NCBI GenBank assembly: GCA_027382625.1
Contig: JAJKFJ010022537.1
Location: 62,001 to 126,000 of the forward strand
DNA from: Tetmemena sp. SeJ-2015
Taxonomy: Eukaryota; Ciliophora; Spirotrichea; Sporadotrichida; Oxytrichidae
Direction: 5' to 3'
DNA: 64,000 bases
In this document: positions 10,756 to 22,590 of the stretch, piece after piece
Numbering within the stretch: position 1 is the stretch's first letter
How the letters are laid out: every line of letters begins with the position of its first letter
The notes under the pieces: model-generated
Database searches by the model: none
What the model saw: the letters and a program-made list of their open reading frames with translations, nothing else
What the model was told of the DNA's origin: nothing
Position numbers and translations under genes: made by a program

Positions 10756-13483
10756 ATGAGTAGTGCCAAGAAACCTCACACCTAATAAAGTTCAGCCTAG
10801 CAGTCTAAACAGCAAGTTAATCATTCTCAAATGGCAGCACCAGTCTCAAATGCAGGAATAGGAGGAGGAGCTGGTAGTGTGGGTAGTTTTCAGTTCGGAG
10901 AGTACAAAAGTTTCAAGGATTTCAAAAAGGGCAAAGAGTCGTTGTACAATTATATTTCATTATACTTTGAATTTTATTTGTCGCCTAAGTTTAAATTTAC
11001 CTCAGACATAGTGCGAGACATCCTCGACCCAAAGAGTCCTCTCTACTCTGATCCAAATGGATACAGAGAGAGTGACCCCAACTTTTGATGGAAGTTCAAG
11101 ATGCACTATTTTAGAGTCATATTGAAATTTATAGTAAGACTGAATTTACTCATTAGGGATAGTTAAGGTATCCCACCAGTGTGAAGAAAATAAAGACGGG
11201 GATTGACAATGTAAAGTCTGAAAGCTATAATCTACTCCAAAATATGAAACAGCAAAGCCTGAGAGAGGAGAAAAAGAAGAATATAGCTAGAGAGGGAGCA
11301 GAGACTTCTTTCCACTTCATGTAACTTTCTAGTCAGTTGGGACTTGCATCGCCTCAAAATAATTCAAAAAATGGACAGTAAGCCTCTGCTACTTCACCAG
11401 TGGGAGCCGACAAAACAGGATAGAACCCCAATAGCATGAAAGGAGCCTATGTAGATCTTTCAGAGCTAACTGAAGCAGAGTTATTATCTACTTCTTATAT
11501 GAAAGTATTAAGAGTTAGAGAAGTACTACAGAATTTAAAAGGACTATCTTGAGTTCATGGTAGAGATGGGTTTTACTATCCCCAAGGAGAAGCAAGAGCT
11601 GTTCAAGATCTTGATTCTAAAGGACTACTATCATTAAGATGAGCGAGAGAAGCGCAAACAGCAAGCTATCAATAAGCTAGAGAGGGAGGGCGATGCTCTA
11701 AAGAGCAAATTGAAATAGATAGATCGTCGTACTGAGAGCAAGATCATCTCTCAGGCTAATAAGAATTTCAACATCCACTTACATGTGTAAAGTAAAGTAA
11801 AGTAAAATTTTAGGAATGGAATTAATAATCAATTTCAAATCTCAGCACTTATTACAGTACTAGATAAGAAACCGTACTATTATCCTATGTAACACTTACA
11901 TGTGAATAGACTACGTAATGAGGATGTGGAGTATTTGAAAGAGCTCAATGATGAAATCAATCTGAAGATCAAGTACTTTACAAATCCTTCACTCATGCAT
12001 CAAGTTATGAATCAACACATTTACGATAAGAATGAAGATGGGGGGAACTCTACAGATAACAATAACAGTTTAGACTCTATTGGCAACAATGCAGGCACAA
12101 ATCCAAGTGCTGCTAATGCCACTGCAGATCAACAGACCGTGACTTTAGATACGAATCAAACTGCTCAATCTTCCATTCTTCCTAAAATGGGAGAAGTTTC
12201 ACTCCCCTCTATTAACCAAAGGATGGGCTAGATGGGTGGTGCTGGCAACAAATCCAAGTTTAATAACACAGACAGAAATAAGAGCAAACTAAATGACGCA
12301 TCATCAGCTTTCCAACCTGCTAAAAAGAATCCTGGCACAACCAGAGCTGCCAACAGCAAATCTACTACTCCCTTTTCTTAGCTGTATATAGTCATATTAT
12401 CTAATGTGCATCAGACTGATCCATCTTCATCAACTTATTCGAACAAGAATCACCAGCCATCGATGCAAAGCTCCACTGGCTTGCAAAACTTCGATGTCAA
12501 ACAGATAGAGCAGTTCTACAAAGAGGACAATAATCTCAGAGTTCCTAATTATAAAGAGGAAGAGAAGCAGTTATCAGCTCAACAGCAACTCCAAAATCAG
12601 ATACAGTAGATGGAATAGATCAAGGGAAATGTCAAAGACTACTTTCAGAAAATGTACAGGAAGAATAAGATCAAGAAAGATTATTTATCTCATGTCAATT
12701 TCATGTATGCGTTTGGTTTAAAGCTTCAGCCATAAACACGATCTGCAAGAAAAATATCCTGGAAGATCAGTTCGACTTCTTCTTGAAAGTTCTTGAAGAG
12801 AAAAACAAGAGAGGACTTGGAGGAGTTGGAGCAGGAGGAGGCTTTAAGACTTCACAGTCTCAACCGTAGCTGATCATAAACTAAGACATTAAGGTTAGGG
12901 ACTTCAATTTGAATCCTAACACTCCAAACTAGCAAAATCAGCTAAACGCAAATGCACCATCAAATAATTTCCAGACTCCTCAAGTTTACGACAGGTATTT
13001 CAATTTCCAACCTTCGCAGGTCAATTAAACCCCTTTGCAAGTAAATCTCTAGTATTCACAATCCTAGCAGCAATTGTTGAACACTCAGCCATTTCAAAGT
13101 TTGGTACCCTACTAGTTCCACCTAATAATCCCTAGCTGAACTCTTCTACTTCTAAGTTACCTCAGCTGAAGGAGGTGAGGGTGAGTGAGATGTTCACAGA
13201 GTATAACCGATTCCTGCCCGAGAAGTTATTCTCAGTGAAGAAGATTAAAGACTACTCGATGGGCATTCCCATTTCAGAGAATGGTGAACTTCAGATAGAG
13301 AAGGCAGGCTCGGGGAAAACAAGGCTGAGCAGCATTTCCTCAAGCTTGTCTAAAGGCACCATGCGTTCCTTCTAAGATTGTCAAGATAGATTGTAAAACC
13401 TCAAGAAGAACTTAGTAGAGCATGAGAAGCTGTTTCTAATTGCTGCGCTGAGAGATAGAGACTTATATGGGGGAGATGACTGA
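10756..13483 (+). CDS. Q/N-rich protein, function unknown
   Basis: It starts MSSAKKPHTQQSSAQQSKQQ. The first third has a compact helical domain (SLYNYISLYFEFYLSPKFKF, DIVRDILDPKSPLY, LLMEVQDALFQSHIEIYSK), the middle is charged and probably coiled coil (LEKYYRIQKDYLEFMVEMGF, REKRKQQAINKLEREGDALK), and the rest is N/Q/S-rich. It is about 850 residues after two clear IESs are removed. A -1 frame break falls in the CCCC at 11076-11079 and another near 12731. I do not recognise a family. A cilium- or cytoskeleton-associated role would fit the composition but is unproven. Confidence 0.65.
11484..11517. other. IES, pointer AGAGTTA
   Basis: AGAGTTA occurs at 11477-11483 and 11511-11517. Removing 34 bp joins LTEAEL to EKYYRIQKDY and avoids a TGA. 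Confidence 0.88.
11788..11904. other. IES (117 bp), 12-bp pointer CACTTACATGTG
   Basis: The 12-mer occurs at 11776-11787 and 11893-11904. Removal joins NFNIHLHV to NRLRNEDVEYLKEL. The insert opens with a TAAAG tandem repeat. Confidence 0.9.
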
Positions 13484-13736
13484 GAGTGATTGTGATAAGT
13501 TCATTTATTTCTTAATAACAAGTTTAAATTAGAAATGATAGGTGATTCTTAGAAAGAAAAATGGAAAAGAGAGTTTGTGTAAAGTTTAGCAAAATCAAGG
13601 CAAAGCAAAAGGCAAAGAGACTTCAAGGGGCAAAAGCTATTCTCAAATTAATTATATCGCAAAGTGTAGCAAGCTAGGTGAGAGGTGTCAAAGGGTGCAG
13701 TCTTCTCAGGGGTGGTCACTGCCAAGGTGTGGAGAG

Positions 13737-14104
13737 TCAGTCGTCAAGATCCTCCTCCTTGCCGGTGTTGACTTTGTGGCAGTCGTCGATCCAGGAGCAG
13801 TAGACGTCCACCGCAGCCGACAAGTCTAAATAAGAGAGTTAAGATAATTTCAGATGAGAATGTGAACTTACGGTTGATCTTGGACTGGTAGACGACGTTA
13901 CAGACTCTGCAGCTCAAGTAGCCAACTGCCTTCTCTCGGACCCTAATATTAATTTAAGTTTAAAATTAGATTGCGGAAAAACGAATGCTTACAGTTTGAT
14001 CTCGATGCACTGGCGTGGTTGCAGAAGGGGCAGTCGAAGACAGACTCTAGCTTCTTGACCAGTTTCTTGACTGGCTTGATCTTCTTTTGTTTGCGCTTTC
14101 CCAT
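13737..14104 (-). CDS. ELOF1: Transcription elongation factor ELOF1
   Basis: ELOF1/Elf1 is a small zinc-ribbon factor bound to elongating RNA polymerase II. The start MGKRKQKKIKPVKKLVKKLE is the basic tail. CPFCNH and a second Cys pair in SCRVCNVVYQS form the zinc ribbon, and DVYCSWIDDCHK is the conserved C-terminal signature. Two introns are clear on the minus strand: plus coordinates 13826-13871 and 13943-13992, both GTAAG..TTAG-like. One -1 frame break lies near 14012-14018, between CNH and QCIEIKL, and is probably a sequence error. About 85 residues, the normal family length. Confidence 0.92.
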
Positions 14105-14527
14105 TCTTGGATGCTGTTCTCAAATACTCTGAGCGAAACTTGCTTGAGTGTGTGGATGGTGTGTGTGTGAGTGGAAAGTGGGTGGGGTGTGGTTGTAGTG
14201 GTGAAGTTGGAAGAGTTTCAAAACTCAAAAACGCAAAATTATTATAAGATTAATAAAGCCAACTCACTTATCACTCTCGAATATTTGGATCATTGGTCAA
14301 ATTCGTGTGACAAATTCAAACCAATTTATGACTTATTTGTTTGCAGATTATGAATAAGGGATTAAGAGAATAAAGAAATGCAGGTTAAAATAAATTTGAA
14401 TTGTTATTTTACTTTCTATTGCTAAATTAACATTCTTTTATAATTAGAATAATTACCCCACTTTATGTTTTTTTGAGTGATATTTATAATTTGAAATCAA
14501 TAATTTATCGTTGTTTGGATGCAGTTA
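14105..14527. other. Divergent intergenic region with a GT-rich tract
   Basis: It separates ELOF1 (-) from the kinesin (+). A GT-rich purine-pyrimidine tract lies at about 14150-14215 and the remainder is AT-rich. No gene is supported. Confidence 0.45.
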
Positions 14528-17500
14528 ATGGAGTTAGATCCACAACCAGCCACTTAGAACTCGCTCTACACTCTCGTAATTCTCTTCCATTTTTATCCCC
14601 TCAAATATCCCTCCTTTTCAGGCGAATCACCAGTCCGATGTTCTCATGAAAGACGAAGATTAAAAATATAAGGAATTAAAGTTTACAATGTAGTGGTTAA
14701 TTATTTGAAGATGATAACAGAGCGATAAAAGATAACGCCACTAAGTATGACTACAGTGAAACTTAGACAAACCAAGATGGTTTCTTTTCCGACCTCAAAA
14801 CCGCAGTAACTTATTAAAAAATATCAACTTAATATTTGCTATATAGTAAGTATGAAGAATCGATTCCTGGGAGATTAGGAATATCTTTGGACATTAAAAT
14901 ATCAGTGAATTATTAATTTCTTATCTTGCTAGGCTGCTTGTTCAGTCCGCGTTGCTTTGAGAGTGAGACCTTTAGTGGGGAGAGAACTCTATGAGTCTCC
15001 AAATATTTGCGTAACTTGCTATCCTGAATCAGACCAGCTGATTATTGGAAAAGACCGAACCTTTACCTTCGACAAGGTTTTCGATATTCCCAGTCGCTAA
15101 CAGGCTATCTTCGATGGCTGTGTCAAGAATTTTAACTAAATATGACTCCCTTTAAAGATTATCTTCTAATTTAGTGCTTGGATGCTTCGCAGGATTTAAT
15201 GCAACAGTGCTGGCCTATGGACAAACTGGAAGCGGGAAGACCCACACTATGGGATCCGGCTACACTATAGGAATAAAGGAGGAGGAGCTTGGAATAATCC
15301 CAAGAGTTATTAGACTGATCTTTGATGAGGTAGATAAGCGCAAGCACAAGGCAGAATTTATCATCAAGTGCTCCTTCCTAGAAATTTACAATGAAGAACT
15401 CAATGATCTGCTTGAGGCAGGAGCTGTGTCTTCTTAGAATTAGCAAAATGTGCGGATAGATTCATGCAAAAGAAAGAAATCACCATCAGAGAAGAGAAAA
15501 ATGGCAACATCAGTTTCACTCATTTTAATGCCCCTATTGATCAGTGTATTTGGTCTAAAAGAAGAAAAAGTTAATAGCTATGAAGAGTTAGCTGCTTGCT
15601 TGGACAGAGGAAGCAATTTCAGAAGCACTGCAAGTACCTTAATGAATAACTGCTCCTCCCGTTCTCATGCAATTTTCACTATATCAATTGAGCAGCACGT
15701 GATTGATGATCTCTATCAGCCTAATTCTGGTTAATAACCTGCAGCAGCAGCTGCTGTTTCAAGCGGTGCATCGAATAACCCAGACGAGTTCATGGTTGCG
15801 AAGTTCCATTTCGTAGATTTGGCAGGAAGTGAAAGAGCAAAGAGAACTGGAGCAACCGGAGCAACTCTCAAAGAGGGTATCTCAATCAACAAAGGCCTTC
15901 TCTCGTTAGGAAATGTCATTTCAGCTTTGACTGAAGACGTCAAGAAGAATGCTCATGTACCTTACAGAGATTCTAAGCTTACTAGGATCCTTCAAGACTC
16001 CCTCGGTGGAAATTCCCGAACCTCTATGATAGCTTGTGTATCCCCAGCTGAGATAAACTTTGAGGAGACCTTGAACACTCTCAAATATGCGAGCAGAGCT
16101 AGGAACATCAAGAACAAGCCTATTGTCAATAGAGATCCTAATTCCGCTCAAATAGCTTAACTTAGATAGCAGGTCTACGAACTTCAAAAGGAACTTCTTG
16201 GAGCTAGAAAATTACTGATTAGCAACAACATAACGTTCGAGGAAGGAACTTCAGTCCCCACTGACCTAAGTATGATCGAAAGCGGTTTCAACGGAGGATC
16301 AGGTGGACACACTAAAGAGTACATGATAGGAGGCGCTGAGATTTAAAAGTACGAGAACGAAATCAAGGAACTGAAGAGCATTTTGCAGCAGAGAGATAAG
16401 AAGATTAATCAAGTATAGGGTGCACTTGATACAACTTAGGATTAACTTTCGACTAGCAGAATTGAGTTTTTCACCATCTAAAAGGAAAGAGACGTGTCTC
16501 GTTTTTAACTTGAGTAGATAGTCCAAATCCTGAAGAAGAGGGAAATCTTTGCTGATGTGATGCGGGAGTTCCATGGAGGGGATGACCCGAGCTCGAGAAT
16601 GGATAATGAAGAGAATAAGGGAGATGCCTCTAACCTAGACTTTGTGTTTGGCTCCTCAGGACCTTGCATCTTAGAAGAGTACCAAGTAAAAGTCGAAGAG
16701 CAGAAAAGAGAGCTGAATGAAAAGATTCAGCAGATAAATCAGCTACAGAAAGATAATGAATACCTGGTCAAATAGGCAATTCAAGATACTGAGAATCTTG
16801 AGAATAAGGAGAAAGAGATAGAGAGACTAAAGAGAAGCAACAACAAGCTCCAAAAGGAGAATGTACAGATTAAGAATGAGCAGAGAAGAGGCACCTTCAA
16901 CAGAGGAAACGCACCAAACCAGTAAGAGAAAGCACCAAAGGAGAATGCTCCCTCTACTTCTCAAAGCTAGGCCTTTTCATCCATTCGTAGAGCTACAACT
17001 ACTGTAAACAACAAGAGCAGTTTCAATACATCTGCATCAGCTAACTTTACTGGCTTGAAGAAAGGCTATGAGTCTGCTCAAGCGGGTGCTAATAACCAAA
17101 ACTTAGCAAGCTAGAAAAATACTGAAGAGTGGCTTAGCAAGGAGTTGGACTATAACCTGTCCACTTTAACGAAATGTTCATTGAAAACCTTACTCAGTCC
17201 TTATCTACTATGCTTGTTCTCAAGAAACCAAAGGAGTAGCAACTTAATTCTGCTTACTCAACTAATTAGAGACTAGAAGACCATAACCCCTTAAATGATA
17301 TTCAGGAGGATGAGAATGAGAACGTGGACTCTGTGGCTAATACTGAGGGTGTAATTGGAGGTGTTACAACCAGTTTTGCAAATGTTCCCATGCAAGATGT
17401 GACCAACGAGCCCCTGGATGTTAGAATGTAGGATGCAGCTGAAGGAGAAGATTCTTCTGATGATTCCGGAGCTGAAAATCAAGGAGCGAACGAGGGTGGA

Positions 17501-20500
17501 CTAGAGATCGAGCATTTGCTTCCCTCAGGAGAAAAGGAAATCCAAGAGGTGATCGAGTAAGATGAAGAAGCAAAGAAGGAAGACTTAGAGAAGGCAAGCT
17601 TGATCTAAGTGCAGCAGACCTACATCAATTAGATAGACGACGAGCTGATTGAGAAGGAGAGACTGCTATAGGCTATTAAAGGACTCTCACAAAGCCATGT
17701 CTCAGAATCTTTTTAGACGCTATGAAACAGCAATACCATAACAAGATCCAATAGTTCCAATCTGAGATGCAACAGCTTGAGTAGGAGAGAGTTGAGTCTC
17801 TTAAGAAGGCAGGCACTGAAACAAAAGTCTTAACTTGAGGAGTAGTTCAAACGCAAGTTAAAGGAGCTGGAGGAGAAGTTGAGAGACGCCAAGCAGAAAG
17901 AGAAAGAGCAGAGAAACATGCAGACGGACTCCAACAAGCAGAAGCTGCGTATAAAGTCCCTTGAGGGTGAGATTGAGAAGATGAAGACCTAGAGGGTGAC
18001 CATGATGAAGAAGATGAAGGAGGAGAGCGAGCAGCATCGCAAGTGGAAGGCTGACAGGGTGAAGGAGCTGATGCAGTTCAAGCAGGCCAACCTTAAGAAG
18101 GACAGGGAGATCCAGCAGCTGAAGAGAGAGAATCAAAGGAAGGATGCTCTGGCTAAGCGTAAGCAGGAGGAGCTGTCTCTGCTTCAGAAGAAGAGCAAGA
18201 TCGAGAAGCAGAAACAGCAGAATGCTTCGAAGGAGAGGCTAGGAAGAGCAACCTGGACATAGACGCTATCTAGAGGTGGATCATTACCAACACCGACAAG
18301 ATGCTTCACTACAAAGATAATATTAAATAATTAAGTAATTTATTATAATTGAAAGATTTGCAAGGAGCTCTTGAGGTGGAGCTTCTCCAGAGGAAGGAAG
18401 TGGAAGATCAAATCGCTGAGGAGCAGAATACTATCGCTGGTCTTAATGATATTTTTATTATAACATTTTAGCTATATTAATGTGAGAAGGGAGAAGTTGG
18501 AGTTCAAGAAGTGCCAGCTGGAGCAGGACAACTAGAACGGTGAGGCCGATGACCAGATCTACTCGATAGACGAAGAGGTGACTCAGATCCAGTACGAGAT
18601 GAAGGCAGTGAACGAGAACCTGGAGACTCTGGAGGAGAAGTTCGACTTCATCGACAACAAAGCAGCAGCCCTCAACATCAAGATGAGGGAGTTCTCCCCA
18701 GATGACATAGAGCAGCTTAAGTTCGATTAGGTTCAATCGATTGAGGGCGCAAGAGCCTGTCTCGGAGCATTCTTTGGCATTTAAATAAAATAATTATAAA
18801 TTAATAATATTTATTTATTATGACTAATTTTGCTGGATGTGAACATCTACAAGAAGCAGCTGGAGAACAAGGTGGCTGCCAATGAGAAGACCCTGGAAAG
18901 CTTCACTCAGCAGATGGAGGAGCTGAGGAGCCAGATGAGAGCAGCTGAGATCAACTTCAGCTCCACAATTGAGCAGATGACTAGGGAGTTCAAGCAGAAG
19001 GAGGAGACTCTAGTCCGTATCATTATGGAGAACGGAGGTTCTGAGTTGGAGCAAGCACTGCAAAATCCCAACAGCAAGGGCAATGGAGAGCACATCCTCA
19101 GAGAGTATCTGAAGCAGAATTCTCAGAAGGTGGAGGACGACACCTCCAGTCTTTTCAGTCAGGGAGCACCTGGTCAGCTTCAAAATATTTTGGGAAGAAG
19201 AAACACCACAGCTGTTAATGCTAAGTAGCTGGAGATACAGAAGAACAAGGAGCAGAGTGTACAGCAAAGCAAGACTGCTCTTTCCAAGCGAGTAGCTGAG
19301 CTGGAAAGGAAAACCAAGGACGACCAGAAGAAGCAGGAGTCCCTCAAGCACATCATCGACATGGCCAACCAGGAGAAGGAGATGCTCAAGAAGCAGCTCG
19401 AGCAAACCAAGAAGAAGCTCAAGCTATAGGAAGTCCAAGAAGTAAAGCAGTCTAAGCTAGCTCCCCCAGTGGATGAAGCAGCAAATTAATTATTATGGGT
19501 ATGATTAAAGCAAACTACGCATCCACTCAGCCTCCTAAGTCGCCAAGAGGAGTCGGGCCTCAGAAGTAGTTAACTACTTTGAATGATCTGAGGAAAGACA
19601 GGAAAATCAAGAAGCTTGGTGGCAACACAGGTGCTGGCAATGTAGCAGCACTTCCTCAGGTCCATAACTCTTCAGCAGGCAAACCGTAAGCAGATGAATG
19701 ATGATGAATGATAAGTTTTTACATTCTCAACTTATTCAGAGCCAAGAGTGATAGCAGATGAACCTTTCCACGATGACGATGAGGAGATGATATTTGACAA
19801 TGTCTTTGACACAAAAGCCAACCCGTTTGATCCCAATCATGATCAAGAGCAGGCATCAACTAATGTATTCACTAGACTATCTCAGCTAGGCAACAAGTCG
19901 AGAGGAGCTCCAACAATTAACACCAGTCTCAACATCTCTCAGTCACACATCCCTCCTTAAACTCCCTCAGGGATAGAGAGACAGACCTCACTGTAAGGGT
20001 ATGAAGACGATGGAAAGTGGAAGAGCCACATGAATAAAGACATGGCTCATAACTCGTAGATCTATGCCCTAGCCTCAGTAGGCAATCAACTCTACTCCAC
20101 TTCAAACAAGCAGTTGAAAATATGGGATCTAGAGAGACTCTCAAATGTTAGTGACATCTAGACTCCTGGACAAACTAAGTGCTTAGCTATAATGAAAAGC
20201 CTAGAACTGCCTTATCACCTCCAGTGAAAAGGTTATCTACATATATGACATGATATCGCTAACACTGGCTGGAAAATTCACCCATCACAAGGAAGAGATC
20301 AGAGCCATGACTATGGGCACTGACGATAACTATTTGTTCACTGCAGGTAAAGGTACTCCTAATGCGAATGGTCTCCTGATTTGGGATCTCAGAAAGTATC
20401 ATAGGTAAGTCAATAATTGCTGCTGTTCTTAATTTTCCACTATAGTCCAATTGAAGAGAGAGAAAAGAACTAGGAAATCTTCTCTCTGAAATCAACTAAT

Positions 20501-21672
20501 GACATGCTCTTCTACGGTTGCCGCTCTCATCAAGTTATTCCTTACAACTTTGTTAACAGAGAGCTCTATAACGCCCTGGAGCCTCCTCACTTTGATGCAG
20601 TGACTTCCTTAGCCTTGCTAAATGGATACTTAGTAAGTGGCTCAAGGGATAAGATGGTGAGAGTCTGGGACCACTAGAGACTCAGCTAAGTGCAAGTAGA
20701 GTAGGCGCATAATGACTTCGTGAATGTGTTGGAGACTGATTCAGATCAAAAGGAGATGTACTCCGGCTCGAAAGACGGCACAGTTAAGATCTGGCGCATG
20801 AAATAGAACAAGCTGAAATGCATGGCCCAAATATAGGCAAACGCCCACTCCTAAGCTATTAACGCGATAACAAGCATTGATAAGCAGTTTGGGCAGCTAT
20901 TTGCAACTGCAGGAGTTGACAAGTCCATCAAGATCTTCAAGCGCAGACAGGACAGTCTCAATAGCTTTAACCACTTCGATCAGGAGGATAATGATATGAT
21001 AGACCCATTCATTTATCTTTCTTGATTAGGGTTTTGAAGTTTATATGTTGATTCGACAGGGCCCACCACATTGATAGAAACGACGATTTTATAGATGATA
21101 ACGATCAGGACGATCTCAGACTGCTGAATTAGATGAGTGGCAAAAATGAGGAGGTGAAGCAGTTTCACCATGCTTAATCATTCCAAGCCACTGGAAGCAG
21201 ACCTATGACTTCACACTTCATACTCCTCCTCCACTCATCAGTAGCAGTACCTCCAGCAAAACTAAACCACTGTGTAGTAGTATCATCAGAACATATCAAA
21301 TAGTTTGTTTATTTGCAGTTGGATTCATTATATGCGCTATTTTAGACATATACTCTGGTACTAACTCTGTATCAAATAAGCTCCAGCAGCAGAGGCAGTA
21401 GAGACGAATGTAGGAGGGCTCCCGCAGAAACCAAAAGGAGAACGATCAAAACTATAAAATATGATTAGAAAGCTAAATAATCCACTCATTCTGATATTTT
21501 AACCAGCTTAATTATCCAGATAATCTATATCTTATGACAATTTGCGCCAAGTCTCTAATATGCTTTCATTAGGTGGGGTAGATTCTGATTTAATTTTGAT
21601 TAAAAAAGCACCAGGAAACGCTCACAAATTTGTAAGTAAGCTAGAAACTTGTTACTACAGCCATTTGATTGA
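14528..21672 (+). CDS. KIF21: Kinesin-4 family motor with WD40 tail (KIF21-like)
   Basis: Plus-end microtubule motor. After an N-terminal extension (introns 14576-14621 and about 14802-14932), the motor domain carries GQTGSGKT (P-loop), [11 protein letters not shown] (switch I), [13 protein letters not shown] (switch II), [14 protein letters not shown] and [21 protein letters not shown]. Then come long coiled coils (about 16150-19480), a low-complexity acidic region and a WD40 domain ([38 protein letters not shown]), the KIF21 architecture. Seven clear IESs interrupt it. Single-base frame breaks occur at 15444-15447, 17165, 17710 and 18242. A TGA at 21462 is probably inside an IES (pointer TAT, 21456-21535). 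The tail then runs [15 protein letters not shown] to TGA 21670-21672 through a short GT..AG intron. Confidence 0.92.
15133..15172. other. IES in kinesin motor, pointer AATTT
   Basis: AATTT occurs at 15128-15132 and 15168-15172. Removal joins DGCVKN to [18 protein letters not shown], the P-loop block. Confidence 0.93.
15515..15545. other. IES in kinesin motor, pointer ATCAGT
   Basis: ATCAGT occurs at 15509-15514 and 15540-15545. Removing 31 bp joins REEKNGNIS to [11 protein letters not shown]. Confidence 0.93.
18319..18357. other. IES (39 bp, frame-neutral), pointer AAAGAT
   Basis: AAAGAT occurs at 18313-18318 and 18352-18357. The insert is almost pure A/T, 39 bp long and free of TGA, so it is invisible to a simple ORF scan. 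Removal joins LHYKD to LQGALEVEL. Confidence 0.85.
18449..18482. other. IES in kinesin coiled coil, pointer TTAATG
   Basis: TTAATG occurs at 18443-18448 and 18477-18482. Removal joins NTIAGLN to [10 protein letters not shown]. Confidence 0.92.
18783..18830. other. IES in kinesin coiled coil, pointer ATTT
   Basis: ATTT occurs at 18779-18782 and 18827-18830. Removal joins ACLGAFFGI to [12 protein letters not shown]. The insert is almost pure A/T and contains an in-frame TGA. Confidence 0.92.
19699..19762. other. IES between coiled coil and WD40 part, pointer AGCAGATGAA
   Basis: The 10-mer occurs at 19689-19698 and 19753-19762. Removing 64 bp joins GKPQADE to [11 protein letters not shown]. 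This shows that the motor and WD40 parts belong to one gene. Confidence 0.93.
21303..21378. other. IES in kinesin tail, pointer TATCAAATA
   Basis: TATCAAATA occurs at 21294-21302 and 21370-21378. Removal joins YHQNISN to KLQQQRQQRR. Confidence 0.9.
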
Positions 21673-21728
21673 TCTCCACATCAGTTAGATCAGACCTCAA
21701 AAATTTTGGTAACTTTTAGAATAAGAAA

Positions 21729-22575
21729 TGGATTTAAGTTCTTCGAATTCTATCACAGATGGAGAGAGCTTAAACTGAGGTAGCTCTATCGACCATCTTG
21801 AGACCCTCAAAAAAAGACCTAGTCAGTTTATAGATATTCACATTTTTTCAAGAGCTAATCGAAAGAATTCTTGGTATTGAAAGAGTAATTCAAGTAAGTG
21901 CATTGCAAGACCCCTTCCATGGACCCTGATTTAAGCATTAGAATTTGAGCCTGGTGAAGTGATCTATGAGAACAATTCTTTCACCTTGCAGATGTGAGGT
22001 ATTGCGACGACCATCAATACATGAACTTAATCCCTAATATCCATCATAATGATGATATATTTCAGTCCTCGCTTTGCTTCAACTCACAACAATTATAACT
22101 TTCTCAATCTCTAATGAACACCAAAGAGTACCTCAAATTCTACGGAGAGAATATTTTCTCATTATGTTAACCTCTCTATTTCTATCTCTGTGGGTGGATA
22201 ACGTAAACAAGTACCAAGGTCACATCTTCCATCAACATGGAGATAACCGCCCAGAGGATTTGGCCAAGGTCGCCAAGGTTAGCAGTGAGCTAGAAGCAGC
22301 AATTCAAAAGCACGGCAAGGTCACTCTACCTGAGACCTACGAGAGTCAGTTCTTCGAAAGAATCAACAACAAGAAGAGAGATCTCGCTGCTCAAATTTGA
22401 GAAACAACCGTGGGTGATTCTCACATAGATCCTTAGAACTCTGTAGATAGGAAGATCTTTCTCAGAGCTCAAAGGTCTTATTATTTAAAATGTAAAGTTT
22501 ATTTCCATGTAGAAGAGAAATTTTTCCTATAAGATGGGGATATAGAATCGGAAATTGGACCTATTGAAGGTTGAA
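21729..22575 (+). CDS. Fragmentary gene with a cyclic-nucleotide-binding-like motif
   Basis: Plus-strand pieces look coding with TAR = Gln: MDLSSSNSITDGESLN at 21729, then HLETLKKRPSQFID, a FEPGEVIYENNS motif at about 21949-21985 resembling the start of a cNMP-binding domain, CDDHQYMNLIPNIHHNDDIF, MNTKEYLKFYGEN near 22114, and VYFHVEEKFFLQDGDIESEI near 22490-22565, ending at a TGA. The pieces are separated by in-frame TGAs, and I could not resolve the pointers. The stretch 22184-22400 in the middle belongs to another gene. It may be a scrambled gene with further segments outside the window, or a decayed copy. Confidence 0.35.
22184..22400 (+). CDS. Inverted last segment of the mitochondrial-type gene
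   Basis: This plus-strand segment encodes SLWVDNVNKYQGHIFHQHGD followed by a helical, charged C-terminus ending KKRDLAAQI and TGA 22398-22400. It begins with ATCTCTGTGGGTGG (22184-22197), the exact reverse complement of 22591-22604, where the minus-strand gene reads MSQTRSLWV. Joining the two through this 14-bp pointer is in frame (RSLWV-DNVNK). It is therefore the terminal MDS of the gene at 22591-24409, inverted relative to the rest. Confidence 0.8.
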
Positions 22576-22590
22576 TTTTAAACTTTGCAA

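Noticed and set aside
14150..14215. GT-rich tract as a telomere or breakage signal
   Set aside because: It lacks the regular G4T4 unit and is best called low-complexity sequence between divergent genes.
17858..19405. Leucine-rich antisense ORFs opposite the kinesin coiled coil
   Set aside because: These are shadows of a heptad-repeat coding strand. The plus strand carries the conserved kinesin order.
21462..21464. End of the kinesin gene at this TGA
   Set aside because: A TAT-flanked insert (21456-21535) removes it and the frame continues into clearly coding sequence ending at 21672. I kept the longer form, with the short pointer as the weak point.
22114..22400. A separate small + gene starting MNTKEYLKFYGE
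   Set aside because: The second half is the inverted terminal segment of the minus-strand gene, tied to it by a 14-bp inverted pointer. The first half belongs to another locus.
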